Below the pieces are notes generated by a model, which was not told the DNA's origin, did no database searches, and was given only the letters and a program-made list of their open reading frames with translations. The position numbers were made by a program, and so were the translations under genes. From NCBI GenBank assembly GCA_002371135.1, contig DFGB01000045.1:1-64000 (forward strand): 64,000 nucleotides of DNA. Reading direction: 5' to 3'. This document shows positions 29,898 to 40,491 of this stretch, piece by piece; the stretch's first letter is position 1; the number at the start of each line of letters is the position of its first letter. Source of the DNA: Verrucomicrobia bacterium UBA3761 (GTDB lineage Bacteria > Verrucomicrobiota > Kiritimatiellia > RFP12 > UBA1067).

Positions 29898-30126
29898 GGG
29901 TGCCAGGTGGCATAAAAAAAATCGGCTCTTCGCACATTTTGGCGGATGCCATGAAGAACAAGCTTGAAGAGATGAAGCGGGCTATGAGGCGTGGGAATGA
30001 GGGATGAGAATGGAGTGTATGGCAGGCTCGGCAGTTTATGCCGACGGAAATCTACTTTATTTTACGGACGATAAACTTCCTTTTGCGGGAGGATAAATTT
30101 CCGCAGAACATGAAGGAGGGATGTCG
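29898..30126 (+). other. Gap before the Fic gene with a candidate operator (direct repeats 30070-30102)
   Basis: No convincing gene is present; an 18-codon open frame at 29950 lacks support. Two direct repeats, GATAAACTTCC (30070-30080) and GATAAATTTCC (30092-30102), are spaced 22 bases start to start, two helical turns, just upstream of a strong AAGGAGG site (30113-30119). The Fic protein has an N-terminal DNA-binding motif, so autoregulation here is plausible. No clear -35/-10 pair is seen. Confidence 0.5.
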
Positions 30127-31122
30127 ATGAACTTTATTACCATAGAAGAGATAGCCGCAAAATGGGGCATAACGCCCCGCCAAGCGCGTTCGTATTGCGC
30201 CGGCAATCGCATCCCTGGGGCTATCTTGGAACACGGAGAATGGCGGATACCGGCCGATGCCGGCAAACCGGAACGCAAGCGGCGCCGGACTTTCCCCACG
30301 ACCATCCTCGGAGTTCTGGAGGCAGAACGAAGTTCGCGTATTTCCGGCGGACTCTATCATCGTCTCCAGATTGACCTCGCCTACAACTCAAACCATATCG
30401 AGGGAAGCCGTCTTACACACGAGCAGACACGGTGGATCTTCGAGACGAAGACAATAGGCGAAATGGCTTCGGACATCCCCGTGGATGACATAATCGAGAC
30501 GGTCAACCATTTCCGCGCCGTCGACAAGGTTATCATGACTGCCACTTCCGCATTGACCGAAGGATACATCAAAAGGCTTCATGAAATACTCAAAAGCGGC
30601 ACCTCCGACAGCCGGAAGGACTGGTTTGCCGTCGGAGAATACAAACGGCTGGACAATGTAGTCGGCGAAATGGAGACATGCCCCGCCAAGGACGTACACC
30701 ATGAGATGGCGAAACTGCTTGCGTGGTGGAAACCGGTCGAAAAAACGTTCGAGAACCTGCTGGATCTTCACGTCCGGTTCGAGCAGATTCATCCGTTTCA
30801 AGATGGCAACGGACGCGTCGGGAGGCTTGTCCTTCTCAAGGAATGCCTGAAATACAACATCACGCCGTTTGTAATCGCGGAGAATTTCAAACAGTTCTAC
30901 TATCTCGGGCTTCAGGACTGGCGGCAAGGGCGTCACACGCGGCTCATGGACACTTGCCGCACTGGACAGGACGTGTTCATCCTTGGATTGCGACAGTTTG
31001 GGCATGTGAAGCTTGCGGAAAAAGCCGAGGCCGGTCAAAAGGTCCCGGAAAGACGGAGTGACAGGAAGCAGGAAAGTGTTTTGATGGAAACAACATTGAC
31101 AACAGACACTGCCATGCAATAG
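30127..31122 (+). CDS. Fic-domain protein with N-terminal helix-turn-helix (class II AMPylator-like)
   Basis: A 331-residue Fic protein. The start is moved to the ATG at 30127, because the AAGGAGG site lies seven bases upstream of it and directly abuts the earlier ATG at 30121. Residues 5-45 form an excisionase/MerR-like helix-turn-helix (IEEIAAKWGITPRQARSYC, then a wing). The inhibitory motif SNHIEG (88-93) matches (S/T)xxxE(G/N) and would block ATP binding in cis, as in class II Fic proteins. The catalytic motif HPFQDGNGRVGR (from 222) has all required residues. Fic enzymes transfer AMP or related groups onto proteins. No partner antitoxin gene is needed in this class and none is present. 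Base use is less GC-rich than in the neighbours, suggesting transfer. Confidence 0.88.
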   Translation: MNFITIEEIAAKWGITPRQARSYCAGNRIPGAILEHGEWRIPADAGKPERKRRRTFPTTILGVLEAERSSRISGGLYHRLQIDLAYNSNHIEGSRLTHEQTRWIFETKTIGEMASDIPVDDIIETVNHFRAVDKVIMTATSALTEGYIKRLHEILKSGTSDSRKDWFAVGEYKRLDNVVGEMETCPAKDVHHEMAKLLAWWKPVEKTFENLLDLHVRFEQIHPFQDGNGRVGRLVLLKECLKYNITPFVIAENFKQFYYLGLQDWRQGRHTRLMDTCRTGQDVFILGLRQFGHVKLAEKAEAGQKVPERRSDRKQESVLMETTLTTDTAMQ

Positions 31123-31154
31123 TTTTTCAACACAGAGGCACAGAGTTTATCGAT

Positions 31155-31200
31155 TTTATGCCATTGAAATGATGCAATGCCAAATGCTAAATGCCAAATA
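31155..31200. repeat. AAATGCC/AAATGCT tandem repeat between the Fic gene and the antiporter gene
   Basis: GAAATGATGCAATGCCAAAT and following units (AAATGCTAAATGCCAAATA) run up to four bases before the antiporter ATG. Preceded by CACAGAGGCACAGAG-type units at about 31131. The same word family occurs at 28551-28700 and 29878-29897. Confidence 0.7.
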
Positions 31201-31204
31201 ACCG

Positions 31205-33253
31205 ATGTCTGAACTTGCATTCTTCCAGGATCTTGCGATTTTGATGGCGGTGGCGGGATTTGTCGCCGCCGCTTTCGACCGTTTGAAATGGCCGAAAGTG
31301 CTCGGGTACATCTTCGCGGGGATACTGCTCAGCCGCAACACATGGGGCGGCGCGTTTCTCGTAGACGAAACTTCGGTGCAGACGATCGGGCAGCTGGGCA
31401 TCGTGTTTCTCATGTTCTCTCTCGGCCTCGGGTTTTCGACGGGCGACTTGAAGAGCGTGAAAGGCGTGGCGATGCCGGTGGCGCTTCTCGACGTAGTGAT
31501 AATGACGTGGACGGGCTACACCGTAGGCACGCGCGTCCTCGGGTGGTCGACGGTGCCGAGCCTGTTCCTGGGCGCAGCAATTTGCGACTCGGCTACGACC
31601 CTGCTCGCCAAAATCATCGGGGAAATGCGCTGGAACGACAGGCCATTCGTGAAATTCGTGATGGGGACCTCGGTCTGCGAAGACATCCTCTGCGTAGGCC
31701 TCATCGCTCTCATAACCGGCGTCGCGAACGGCAAGGGGATGGACGTCTCGTCGCTCGCGCTCTCGCTAGGGGGGCTCGGGATATTCTTCCTCGCGACGCT
31801 CGTCGCCGGGTTCGCGCTTGTGCCGCGGCTGTTGAAATCGGTCGCCAAGCGCGGCGACGACGAAGCGCTCCTCCTGACGGTGCTCGGGTTCTGCTTTTTC
31901 GTCTCGTATATCGCGTTCAAGTTCGAGTTCTCGCTCGCGCTGGGGGCGTTTCTCGTGGGGGTGATCGGCTCGACGAGCGACGTGCGCTACAGGCTCAACC
32001 GCCTCGCAGAACCGCTGAAGTCGATGTTCGCGGCCGTGTTCTTCGTCTCCATCGGCCTCTTGGTAAACCCCGCGGAGTGCTTGCGCCACGCGCCGGAGAT
32101 ATTGATGCTCTCGGGAGTCGTGATTCTCGGCAAGTTCCTCAACTGCACGTTCGGCGCGCTTCTCTGCGGCCAGCGCATAAAAACTGCGGTGCAGCTGGGG
32201 CTGGGGCTCGCGCAAATCGGCGAGTTCGCCTTCATGGTCGCCCTCCTCTACGCCGTCTCGACGGGCGACAGCGCGACGCCCATCTACCAGATCGTCGTCG
32301 CCGTCTCCATCCTCACGACGCTCGTGAACCCGGTACTGCTGCGCTTCTCGGAACCGTTCGGAGATTTCCTCGAATCACAATGCCCCGTGCGCGTGAAGCG
32401 CATCCTCGAAGGCTACCGCGAGGCGATAGAGCGCTACACGGAAAACTCCAAGGGCTCTGCCGCTTCGCGCGAAATCCGCTCCGCAGTGCTGTTCCTCGTC
32501 ATCTTTTTCGTCCTCGACTTCGCCGTCGCAATCAGCTGCACGATGCTCTCGCAGCGCGGCTGGGGGAACGTCTCGGAGTTTTTCGAGCTTCACAAGCGCT
32601 TCGTCTTCGCGCTCGTATTCAATCTATTCATGGTGGCGGTGCTCGCGCCGATCGTGAAAATATCGCGCAGTCTGGGCGAGGCGCTCTCCGACGTAATCGT
32701 CGGCGCGGGCGACGCCAACTGGCAGTTCGCCCTGCGCCACGCCGTCAAGCTTTTCGCGCTCGTCGCGATCGTGCTCCTGTGGTTCGCGCAGATGACGATG
32801 GTCAACGTCTCGCTCGTGCCGCAGGACAGGACGATGCAAATCGCAATCGCGATCATCCTCGTCGTCGCGCTTGCGTTCGGATGGAGGTTTTTCAGCCGCG
32901 CGTTCGCGGCGGCCTCGCGCCGCATCAAGGAAGCGATCACCGCCGACGAGCACCTGCGCCACGAACGCCCAGACCTGCCGGAAAACCCGTTCGTCCTCAC
33001 GGAACCGGCGGAACTCATCCACCGCGTCCACGTGCCGGAGACGTCGCCCGCGATAGGCTCTTCCATCGCGCAGCTGAACATCCGCGCCAAGACGGGCGCG
33101 AGCGTCTTCCGCGTGATCCGCGCCGGGAAACTCCACCGCAACCCGGGGCCGGGCTGGGTCTTCGCGCCGAACGACCTCGTTCTCGCCTACGGCGACCACG
33201 TCCAGATCGCCGCGCTCAAAGACCTGCTCGGCGTCGTGAGCGAAACGAACTAG
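31205..33253 (+). CDS. Kef/CPA2-type cation:proton antiporter with C-terminal TrkA-C domain
   Basis: A 682-residue membrane protein. The first 390 residues carry about 12 hydrophobic helices with the CPA2 pattern: FDRLKWPKVLGYIFAGILLS, IGQLGIVFLMFSLGLGFS, FLGAAICDSATTLLAKIIGEM, and AEPLKSMFAAVFFVSIGLLV. A second membrane block follows (about 420-600) and a cytoplasmic RCK_C/TrkA-C domain closes the protein (VHVPETSPAIGSSIAQLNI... WVFAPNDLVLAYGD). It probably exchanges K+ or Na+ for protons. The extra membrane block between the transporter and the RCK_C part is longer than in KefB/KefC, which have an RCK_N domain there. Followed by two same-strand genes. No ribosome binding site is clear, since repeat sequence runs up to the ATG. 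Confidence 0.85.
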   Translation: MSELAFFQDLAILMAVAGFVAAAFDRLKWPKVLGYIFAGILLSRNTWGGAFLVDETSVQTIGQLGIVFLMFSLGLGFSTGDLKSVKGVAMPVALLDVVIMTWTGYTVGTRVLGWSTVPSLFLGAAICDSATTLLAKIIGEMRWNDRPFVKFVMGTSVCEDILCVGLIALITGVANGKGMDVSSLALSLGGLGIFFLATLVAGFALVPRLLKSVAKRGDDEALLLTVLGFCFFVSYIAFKFEFSLALGAFLVGVIGSTSDVRYRLNRLAEPLKSMFAAVFFVSIGLLVNPAECLRHAPEILMLSGVVILGKFLNCTFGALLCGQRIKTAVQLGLGLAQIGEFAFMVALLYAVSTGDSATPIYQIVVAVSILTTLVNPVLLRFSEPFGDFLESQCPVRVKRILEGYREAIERYTENSKGSAASREIRSAVLFLVIFFVLDFAVAISCTMLSQRGWGNVSEFFELHKRFVFALVFNLFMVAVLAPIVKISRSLGEALSDVIVGAGDANWQFALRHAVKLFALVAIVLLWFAQMTMVNVSLVPQDRTMQIAIAIILVVALAFGWRFFSRAFAAASRRIKEAITADEHLRHERPDLPENPFVLTEPAELIHRVHVPETSPAIGSSIAQLNIRAKTGASVFRVIRAGKLHRNPGPGWVFAPNDLVLAYGDHVQIAALKDLLGVVSETN

Positions 33254-33286
33254 ACCACTCATTCCAGCCATTCAAGGAGACCGCCC

Positions 33287-33874
33287 ATGTCCCACCAACA
33301 CGTCTACGACGAGCCAGAGCCCCAAGAACGCGCAGACTGCGAGGAAGGCGAATACGATGCCGCCATTCTCGCCGGGCCCGTACCGTCCCGCCTGAAATGC
33401 GAAACCGTCATCGACGGCTTGAACCCGGTGACGACCCTCTCGTTCCACCGCATCAACCCGGCCGTCGTGATGCTGATCCCCTTCACTTGCTTCTGGAGCG
33501 GCGGCTCGATGTACATGATCTACGTCCGCCAGTTCATGGAGCATAAATTCGACCTGACGGGCTCGCTCTTCGGACTGCCGTTCCTGATCGGCACGATAGC
33601 GCTCCTGTGCATCATCGCGTTCATGCTGTTCGGCAAGGAAGTCGTGACCCTCTCGCGCGGCCAGGGCAAGGACTTCACGGGCGTGGGGCCGTTCGGCCGC
33701 ACAAAGCGTTTCACCTACGACCGTAACACGCGCCTCACGCTCTACGAAGGGCGCGCAGGGCTCATCGAACTCAAGAACCCCGGCAAAGTGGGGACGACGC
33801 GAATATGCAGAAACTTCGACGAAGACGCGCGCGAATACGCCGCCGCCGTTCTCCGCCGGGAGTTCGCGAGATAA
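33287..33874 (+). CDS. Small membrane protein of unknown function
   Basis: A 195-residue protein with an acidic, His-containing N-terminus (MSHQHVYDEPEPQERADCEE) and two transmembrane helices at about 65-85 and 100-120. A C-terminal cytoplasmic or periplasmic beta-rich domain of about 75 residues follows (KRFTYDRNTRLTLYEGRAG, then RNFDEDAREYAAAVLRREF). The layout resembles DUF3592-like or PH-like membrane proteins but the family is not recognised. An AAGGAG site is six bases upstream. It lies 33 bases after the antiporter and six bases before the EamA gene, so the three genes form one operon. Confidence 0.7.
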   Translation: MSHQHVYDEPEPQERADCEEGEYDAAILAGPVPSRLKCETVIDGLNPVTTLSFHRINPAVVMLIPFTCFWSGGSMYMIYVRQFMEHKFDLTGSLFGLPFLIGTIALLCIIAFMLFGKEVVTLSRGQGKDFTGVGPFGRTKRFTYDRNTRLTLYEGRAGLIELKNPGKVGTTRICRNFDEDAREYAAAVLRREFAR

Positions 33875-33880
33875 ACGCCC

Positions 33881-34744
33881 GTGACCTGGCTCTCCTACAT
33901 ATTCGCCTCTGCGGCGACGCTCGCGCTCTACGACATCTGCAAGAAGCACAGCGCCGCCGGCAACAGGACCTTCAACGTCCTTCTGCTGACGAGCGCGAGC
34001 GGCTTTCTGACCGTCCTCGCGACGCTGGCCGCGACTGGCGGCCTCGCGCCGATGTTCGCCCTCGCGCCGCGCGAATACGCGCTCCTGGGCGTGAAATCCA
34101 CAATCGTCTCGACAAGCTGGGCGCTTGCATACATGGCGCTCAAGACCCTGCCTATCACCGTAATGGCGCCGATCCGCGCCACGGGACCGGTCTGGACCAC
34201 GCTCGCGGCGCTCGCCATATACGAAGAAATCCCGAGCGCCGTCCAGGCGCTCGGGTTCGCTCTCGCGTTCACAGGGTCTTTCGCATTTTCGCTCGCGACG
34301 CGCCGAGAGGGCTTTACGCTGCGCTCGAAGGCGATCGTCCTCGCTATCGCGGCAACCCTCGCGGGCTCGGCTTCGGCGCTCTACGACAAGTTCATTCTGA
34401 ATTCGCTCAAAATCCCGCCCAAGGCCGTTCTATTCTGGTTCATGTTCGCGATGAGCGTCATCTACGCCATCGCCGTCGCCGCGACGCGCAAGAGCGACAA
34501 AACGCGCTTTGAATGGCGCTGGACCATTCCGTTCGTGGGAGTGCTGCTTGCGATGAGCGACTTCTGCTACTTCTCGGCGCTGTCGTCGCCGGAAGCGAAA
34601 ATCAGCATAATCTCCACCATCCGCCGCGTTTCGACCGTGGCGACGTTCGTCATCGGCGGCGCGCTGTTCCGCGAGAAGAATCTCCTGCGCAAAGGCATCG
34701 CCCTCGCGGCGATAATAGCCGGCGTGGTGCTGCTGGCGCTGTGA
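33881..34744 (+). CDS. EamA/DMT-family transporter
   Basis: A 287-residue inner-membrane protein with ten hydrophobic segments arranged as two EamA repeats (about 1-140 and 150-287). Each repeat ends in the family pattern (TVMAPIRATGPVWTTLAALAIYEEI; SIISTIRRVSTVATFVIGGALFREKN). Members export or import small metabolites; the substrate is not predictable. It starts with GTG, six bases after the preceding gene. A hairpin terminator follows the stop codon directly and is shared with the convergent HEAT-like gene. Confidence 0.86.
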   Translation: MTWLSYIFASAATLALYDICKKHSAAGNRTFNVLLLTSASGFLTVLATLAATGGLAPMFALAPREYALLGVKSTIVSTSWALAYMALKTLPITVMAPIRATGPVWTTLAALAIYEEIPSAVQALGFALAFTGSFAFSLATRREGFTLRSKAIVLAIAATLAGSASALYDKFILNSLKIPPKAVLFWFMFAMSVIYAIAVAATRKSDKTRFEWRWTIPFVGVLLAMSDFCYFSALSSPEAKISIISTIRRVSTVATFVIGGALFREKNLLRKGIALAAIIAGVVLLAL

Positions 34745-34764
34745 TGCCGCCATGTATGGCGGCA
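34745..34764. terminator. Bidirectional hairpin between convergent genes
   Basis: TGCCGCCATGTATGGCGGCA forms a perfect 8-bp stem with a four-base loop, immediately after the EamA stop and eight bases from the end of the convergent gene. There is no long T-run on either side, so efficiency is uncertain. Confidence 0.65.
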
Positions 34765-34771
34765 CGCCTGG

Positions 34772-35623
34772 CTATTCCGCTTCCACCGAAGCCTCGAGCG
34801 CGGCTTCGCCGCCGTAGAACTCGTCGTCGTCTTCGTCGTCCGGGTTCTCGGCAAGCCACTCGTCGAGCTTCTCCGGCGTCGTGATATCCTCTTCGCCGGT
34901 GTAGAACTCGATGTTGTCCTGCAAATTCTCGTGCACGGCGGCGTTTTCGGACGCCATAAGCGCCTTGATCGTCTCCACCGCGACGGAGTGGCGCATGTTG
35001 TTGAGCTCGAACATCATCGAATCCATGACGTCCGGGTCGCGCACGATCTTGGCCGCCTCCAGGAGAATCGCGGCTTTCTCGCGGTCGCTGAGGTCGGTAT
35101 CGCCAATCGCCTCTTCCCACTTCTCGATGGCGGAATCGACAACCTCGGAATCGCCGTCGGCGATAAAGCCGACGAGTTCCGGCAGCGTCGAAGGTCCAAA
35201 CCAGCCGAGCGCCTCGATCGCGGCGATTTTGATCGCCTTCGGGATGCCGTCGGGCCATTCCTTGGAGGCCTGGAGCTGCTGGATGAGCTTCAAAAGCTCA
35301 TGCTCGTTTTCATCATCGAGGGCCTTGCGAATTTCCTCGATCAACGCACGCTGGGCATCGGTGAGATTGGCCTCGTCGTCGTCGTCGAGGGCGAAAACCG
35401 GTTTTTCGCGCGCGGAATCCTCTTGCGTGGCGACTACGCGGAATGTCTTGTTGCCGGATTTAGTCTGGATGCGCACCTTCTCGGGCTTGGAATTTTTGGC
35501 GACCTTGACCGACACGACTTCGAAGTCCGGGTTCTCGGGCTTGGGAGAAAATGCAAGCACAATCGCAGTCGCGCCGAGTGCCGCGACCACCGCTCCAGCT
35601 ATTATCCAAAACAGGTTCTTCAT
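34772..35623 (-). CDS. Membrane-anchored HEAT-like repeat protein
   Basis: A 283-residue protein with an N-terminal membrane anchor or signal (residues 4-26, IIAGAVVAALGATAIVLAF), a short linker and an acidic helical body. Helical pairs from about 85 to 245 look like HEAT/armadillo repeats (IPKAIKIAAIEALGWFG, LPELVGFIADGDSEVVDSAI, MRHSVAVETIKALMAS). The C-terminal tail is very acidic (PDDEDDDEFYGGE). Such proteins usually act as protein-binding scaffolds; the partner is unknown. It follows groEL on the same strand but behind a strong terminator and with its own promoter. The -10 lies two to seven bases before the ATG and no ribosome binding site is seen. Confidence 0.7.
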   Translation of the reverse strand: MKNLFWIIAGAVVAALGATAIVLAFSPKPENPDFEVVSVKVAKNSKPEKVRIQTKSGNKTFRVVATQEDSAREKPVFALDDDDEANLTDAQRALIEEIRKALDDENEHELLKLIQQLQASKEWPDGIPKAIKIAAIEALGWFGPSTLPELVGFIADGDSEVVDSAIEKWEEAIGDTDLSDREKAAILLEAAKIVRDPDVMDSMMFELNNMRHSVAVETIKALMASENAAVHENLQDNIEFYTGEEDITTPEKLDEWLAENPDDEDDDEFYGGEAALEASVEAE

Positions 35624-35625
35624 AT

Positions 35626-35661
35626 ATTATAGTATATGCCCGTCTCCAGGAGCAATGACAA
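35626..35661 (-). promoter_or_regulatory. Promoter of the HEAT-like gene (leaderless type)
   Basis: On the minus strand two overlapping -10 candidates are seen: TATACT (35636-35631), seven bases from the ATG with TTGTCA 19 bases upstream, and TATAAT (35631-35626), two bases from the ATG with TTGCTC 18 bases upstream. The -35 region touches the T-run of the groEL terminator. Confidence 0.55.
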
Positions 35662-35698
35662 AAAAAATTACGGACGGGGGCGAAGCGCCCCCGTCCGT
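35659..35698 (-). terminator. Rho-independent terminator of groEL
   Basis: On the minus strand a perfect 13-bp GC-rich stem with a three-base loop (35698-35670, sequence ACGGACGGGGGCG and its inverse) is followed within a few bases by eight T residues. It ends the chaperone transcript. Confidence 0.92.
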
Positions 35699-35708
35699 CG
35701 GGTTGGGA

Positions 35709-37343
35709 TTACATCATTCCATCCATGCCGCCGGGGGCGCCATGTCCGCCACAGTTGCAGGCGTCCTTCTTTTCGGGAAGGTCGGTGACCATGCAATCCG
35801 TGGTGAGCAGGAGACCCGCGATGGATGCCGCGTTCTGGAGGGCGGAGCGCGTCACCTTGGCGGGATCGACAACGCCGGCCTTCAAGAGGTCGCAGTATTC
35901 GCCGGTGCGGACGTTGTAGCCGTTCGTGCCGGTCGCCTTCTTGACGTTGGCGATGACGAGAGCGGCTTCCTGTCCGGCGTTGTCGACGAGCTTCCTGAGA
36001 GGAGCTTCGATCGCGCGCTCGACGATGGACGCGCCGACCTTCTCGTCGCCCGCGAGTTCGAGAGCCGCGATGGCCTTCTGCGCACGGAGGTAGGCGACGC
36101 CGCCGCCGGCGACGATACCTTCCTCGACCGCAGCGCGGGTGGCGTGGAGCGCGTCGTCGACGCGATCCTTCTTCTCCTTCATGGCAGCCTCGGTCGCGGC
36201 GCCGACCTTGATGAGCGCGACGCCGCCGGCGAGCTTGGCGAGGCGCTCCTGGAGCTTCTCGCGATCGTAGTCGCTCGTCGTATCCTCGATCTGCTTCTTG
36301 ATCTGGTCGACGCGGGCCTTGATGTCCGCAGACTTGCCGAGACCTTCGACGATCGTGGTGTTGTCCTTGTCGACGACCACCTTCTTCGCACGGCCGAGCA
36401 TGTCGAGCGTGACGGATTCGAGCTTGACGCCGATATCCTCGCTGATGAGCCTGCCGCCGGTGAGGATTGCGATATCCTCGAGAATCGCCTTGCGGCGATC
36501 GCCGAAGCCGGGAGCCTTGACGGCGCAGACCTGGAACGTGCCGCGGAGCTTGTTCACGACGAGCGTCGCAAGCGCTTCGCCCTCGACGTCCTCGGCGACA
36601 ATCATGAGCGGACGGCCGGTCTTCGCGACAGCCTGCAGCAGAGGAAGCATGTCCTGGAGGTTGGAAATCTTCTTCTCGAAGAGGAGGATGAAGGGATTTT
36701 CAAGCTCGCACTCCATATCCTCGGGCGAGGTGACGAAGTAGGGCGAGAGGTAGCCCTTGTCGAACTGCATGCCCTCGACGACGTCGAGAGTGGACTCGAG
36801 AGTCTTCGCTTCCTCGACGGTGATGGTGCCTTCCTTGCCGACCTTGTCCATCGCGTCGGAGATCATCTTGCCGATTTCCGTGTCGCCGTTGGCGGAGATG
36901 GTGGCGACCTGGGCGATTTCGTCGGCCGACTTCACCTTCTTCGACTGCTTGGCGATCGAGTCGACGACTGCGGCGGTGGCCTTGTCGATACCGGCCTTGA
37001 GGGCCATGGCGTTGGCGCCGGCGGTGAGGTTCTTGAGGCCTTCACGGTAGATGGCCTCGGCGAGGAGAGTGGCGGTCGTGGTGCCGTCGCCCGCGACGTC
37101 GTTCGTCTTGGAGGCGACTTCCTTCACCATCTGCGCGCCCATATTCTCGAAGGGATCGGGCAGCTCGATCTCCTTGGCGACTGTGACGCCGTCCTTGGTA
37201 ATCTGGGGCGAACCGAACTTCTTGTCGAGAATCACGTTGCGGCCGGAGGGGCCGAGAGTGGAAGTGACGGCGGCGGAGAGCTTCTCCACGCCCGCGAGGA
37301 TCTTCTGGCGGGCTTCCGCATCGAATTTAATCTGCTTTGCCAT
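35709..37343 (-). CDS. groEL: Chaperonin GroEL (Hsp60)
   Basis: A 544-residue chaperonin with all family blocks: [20 protein letters not shown], the ATP-binding [17 protein letters not shown] near residue 85, apical-domain [20 protein letters not shown], and [19 protein letters not shown] near the end. It forms the double-ring folding chamber with GroES. The C-terminal tail ends [16 protein letters not shown]; the GGM-type repeat is usual but the Cys-x-Cys and His are not. It is the third gene of a dnaK-groES-groEL row on the minus strand, 58 bases after groES. Confidence 0.97.
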   Translation of the reverse strand: MAKQIKFDAEARQKILAGVEKLSAAVTSTLGPSGRNVILDKKFGSPQITKDGVTVAKEIELPDPFENMGAQMVKEVASKTNDVAGDGTTTATLLAEAIYREGLKNLTAGANAMALKAGIDKATAAVVDSIAKQSKKVKSADEIAQVATISANGDTEIGKMISDAMDKVGKEGTITVEEAKTLESTLDVVEGMQFDKGYLSPYFVTSPEDMECELENPFILLFEKKISNLQDMLPLLQAVAKTGRPLMIVAEDVEGEALATLVVNKLRGTFQVCAVKAPGFGDRRKAILEDIAILTGGRLISEDIGVKLESVTLDMLGRAKKVVVDKDNTTIVEGLGKSADIKARVDQIKKQIEDTTSDYDREKLQERLAKLAGGVALIKVGAATEAAMKEKKDRVDDALHATRAAVEEGIVAGGGVAYLRAQKAIAALELAGDEKVGASIVERAIEAPLRKLVDNAGQEAALVIANVKKATGTNGYNVRTGEYCDLLKAGVVDPAKVTRSALQNAASIAGLLLTTDCMVTDLPEKKDACNCGGHGAPGGMDGMM

Positions 37344-37401
37344 TGTCTTTTTCCTTGAAATTTACTGGAAGGTCTAGAGAGCCTAGACGATCTGGATGAT
37401 G

Positions 37402-37689
37402 TTACTTTTCCAATACGCCGAGGAGGTCTTCTTCGCGGACGAGCTGGAGCTTCTGGCCGTCGAGCTTGACTTCCGTGCCGCCGTACTTGGGCAGGAGGAC
37501 GGTATCGCCCGGCTTGACGTCGAACTTGAGCTCCTTGCCTTCCTTGTCGGTCTTCTTGCCGACCGCGATCACCTTGCCCTGCATGGGCTTTTCCTTGGCC
37601 GAATCGGGGATGATGATACCGCCGACGGTCTGTTCCTTCTCTTCGATGGGTTCCACGAGCACGCGGTCCCCAAGAGGTCTGATCTTCAT
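37402..37689 (-). CDS. groES: Co-chaperonin GroES
   Basis: A 95-residue Hsp10 protein of normal length. It contains [15 protein letters not shown] at the N-terminus, the mobile-loop region [20 protein letters not shown] that contacts GroEL, and [17 protein letters not shown]. It closes the GroEL chamber. It lies between dnaK (37 bases upstream) and groEL (58 bases downstream), with AAAGGA before the ATG. Confidence 0.97.
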   Translation of the reverse strand: MKIRPLGDRVLVEPIEEKEQTVGGIIIPDSAKEKPMQGKVIAVGKKTDKEGKELKFDVKPGDTVLLPKYGGTEVKLDGQKLQLVREEDLLGVLEK

Positions 37690-37726
37690 TTGTTTGGTCC
37701 TTTCTGAGATTGAGGTTGAGGTGGGA

Positions 37727-39640
<1,914 letters not shown>

Positions 39641-39727
39641 TGTCTTGTTCCTTTCTGTCATCTAACTGGACTTCAGCTACGGACTAGACAACAGCAACAG
39701 CCGTGCCAATGGGCGAAAACCCCCGTT

Positions 39728-39799
39728 TGTCGCGTTTTGTCGCGCCGTTTTGTCGCAGTGCGACATCAATGCGCGACATTTGCAAGCCAATGTGCGACA
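39728..39799. repeat. Cluster of six TGTCGC/GCGACA words upstream of dnaK
   Basis: TGTCGC at 39728, 39738 and 39751 faces GCGACA at 39760, 39773 and 39794. The central pair forms a perfect 15-base palindrome TGTCGCAGTGCGACA (39751-39765), placed exactly after the stop codon of the upstream membrane-protein gene. It could be a protein-binding site or a weak terminator. Confidence 0.65.
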
Positions 39800-40467
39800 T
39801 ACAGCGCCGCGTCCCAGACGCCACAATAGGCGCTCGCGGTGCGGAGGCGAAGGAAATCCCAGAGCTCCGCAAATGCGAGATTGGTCGTCGCCGCAAGCCA
39901 CACGAGCACGACGGCGACATTCGCGACGTAAATGAAGGTCCACGAGAAAATCCGCCCATAGAGCGTTATATCCGGCTGGCGCGTCGCGAGAGTATCGAGC
40001 GTGAACAAGATGTGGAACGCCCACGTGAAAGCGATTGCGAACATCCACGCCGGCAGGCACGGTAGCGGCCGCACGAACCACCAAGTCGCCAGCGCCAGCA
40101 ATATCACTATAAAGGAATAGAACGGGAAGAAATACGGCGCGAGGGTGATGAGGAGGTTCGACTTCGTAAGCCGCACGCTGCCGCCCGACGCCGCCACGCG
40201 CAATTTCGAGGGCTTCGCGAAGAACAAGAGCCCCCACAGCGCATGCGTCAATTCATGCGCGAGCACATACGTCTTCATTGGATGCGGCAAGCACACCCAG
40301 ACGACCAGAAACGCCGCCATCCCCGCGACAAACGCGATCGTCTCCGCGCCGAATACGCCGCCGCCGCGGCCCGCCGCCGCCCAGACTGCGTCGAACAACA
40401 CTCTCGCCAGCGCCCAGCAAAACGGGAGCGCCGCCAAAGCAAACAGCATTCGCAGGAAGGCCCGCAT
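39766..40467 (-). CDS. Membrane protein with HELTH motif (M50-like metalloprotease-related)
   Basis: A 233-residue membrane protein with about five hydrophobic segments. The zinc-binding-type motif HELTH lies near residue 70 (YVLAHELTHALWGL), as in site-2-protease/M50-like families in which HExxH sits in a membrane helix. A second conserved metal ligand (NPDG-type) is not found, so activity is uncertain. The rest has LLITLAPYFFPFYSFIVILL and a long hydrophobic C-terminal half. It lies 24 bases after the FtsB-like gene on the same strand. The last codons (LYVAH...NVAH) overlap the GCGACA cluster upstream of dnaK. Confidence 0.65.
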   Translation of the reverse strand: MRAFLRMLFALAALPFCWALARVLFDAVWAAAGRGGGVFGAETIAFVAGMAAFLVVWVCLPHPMKTYVLAHELTHALWGLLFFAKPSKLRVAASGGSVRLTKSNLLITLAPYFFPFYSFIVILLALATWWFVRPLPCLPAWMFAIAFTWAFHILFTLDTLATRQPDITLYGRIFSWTFIYVANVAVVLVWLAATTNLAFAELWDFLRLRTASAYCGVWDAALYVAHWLANVAH

Positions 40468-40491
40468 GGCGCCGGCAGGAGTCCGGGATGG

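Noticed and set aside
29950..30006. Short open frame of 18 codons before the Fic gene
   Set aside because: No ribosome binding site, low-complexity Lys/Glu/Arg content and no family support.
30121..30126. ATG two codons earlier as the Fic start
   Set aside because: The AAGGAGG site directly abuts it, leaving only one base of spacing; the ATG at 30127 has the proper seven-base spacing.
39641..39727. CIRCE or sigma32-type promoter before dnaK
   Set aside because: Neither TTAGCACTC-N9-GAGTGCTAA nor a CTTGAA/CCCCAT pair could be found on either strand.
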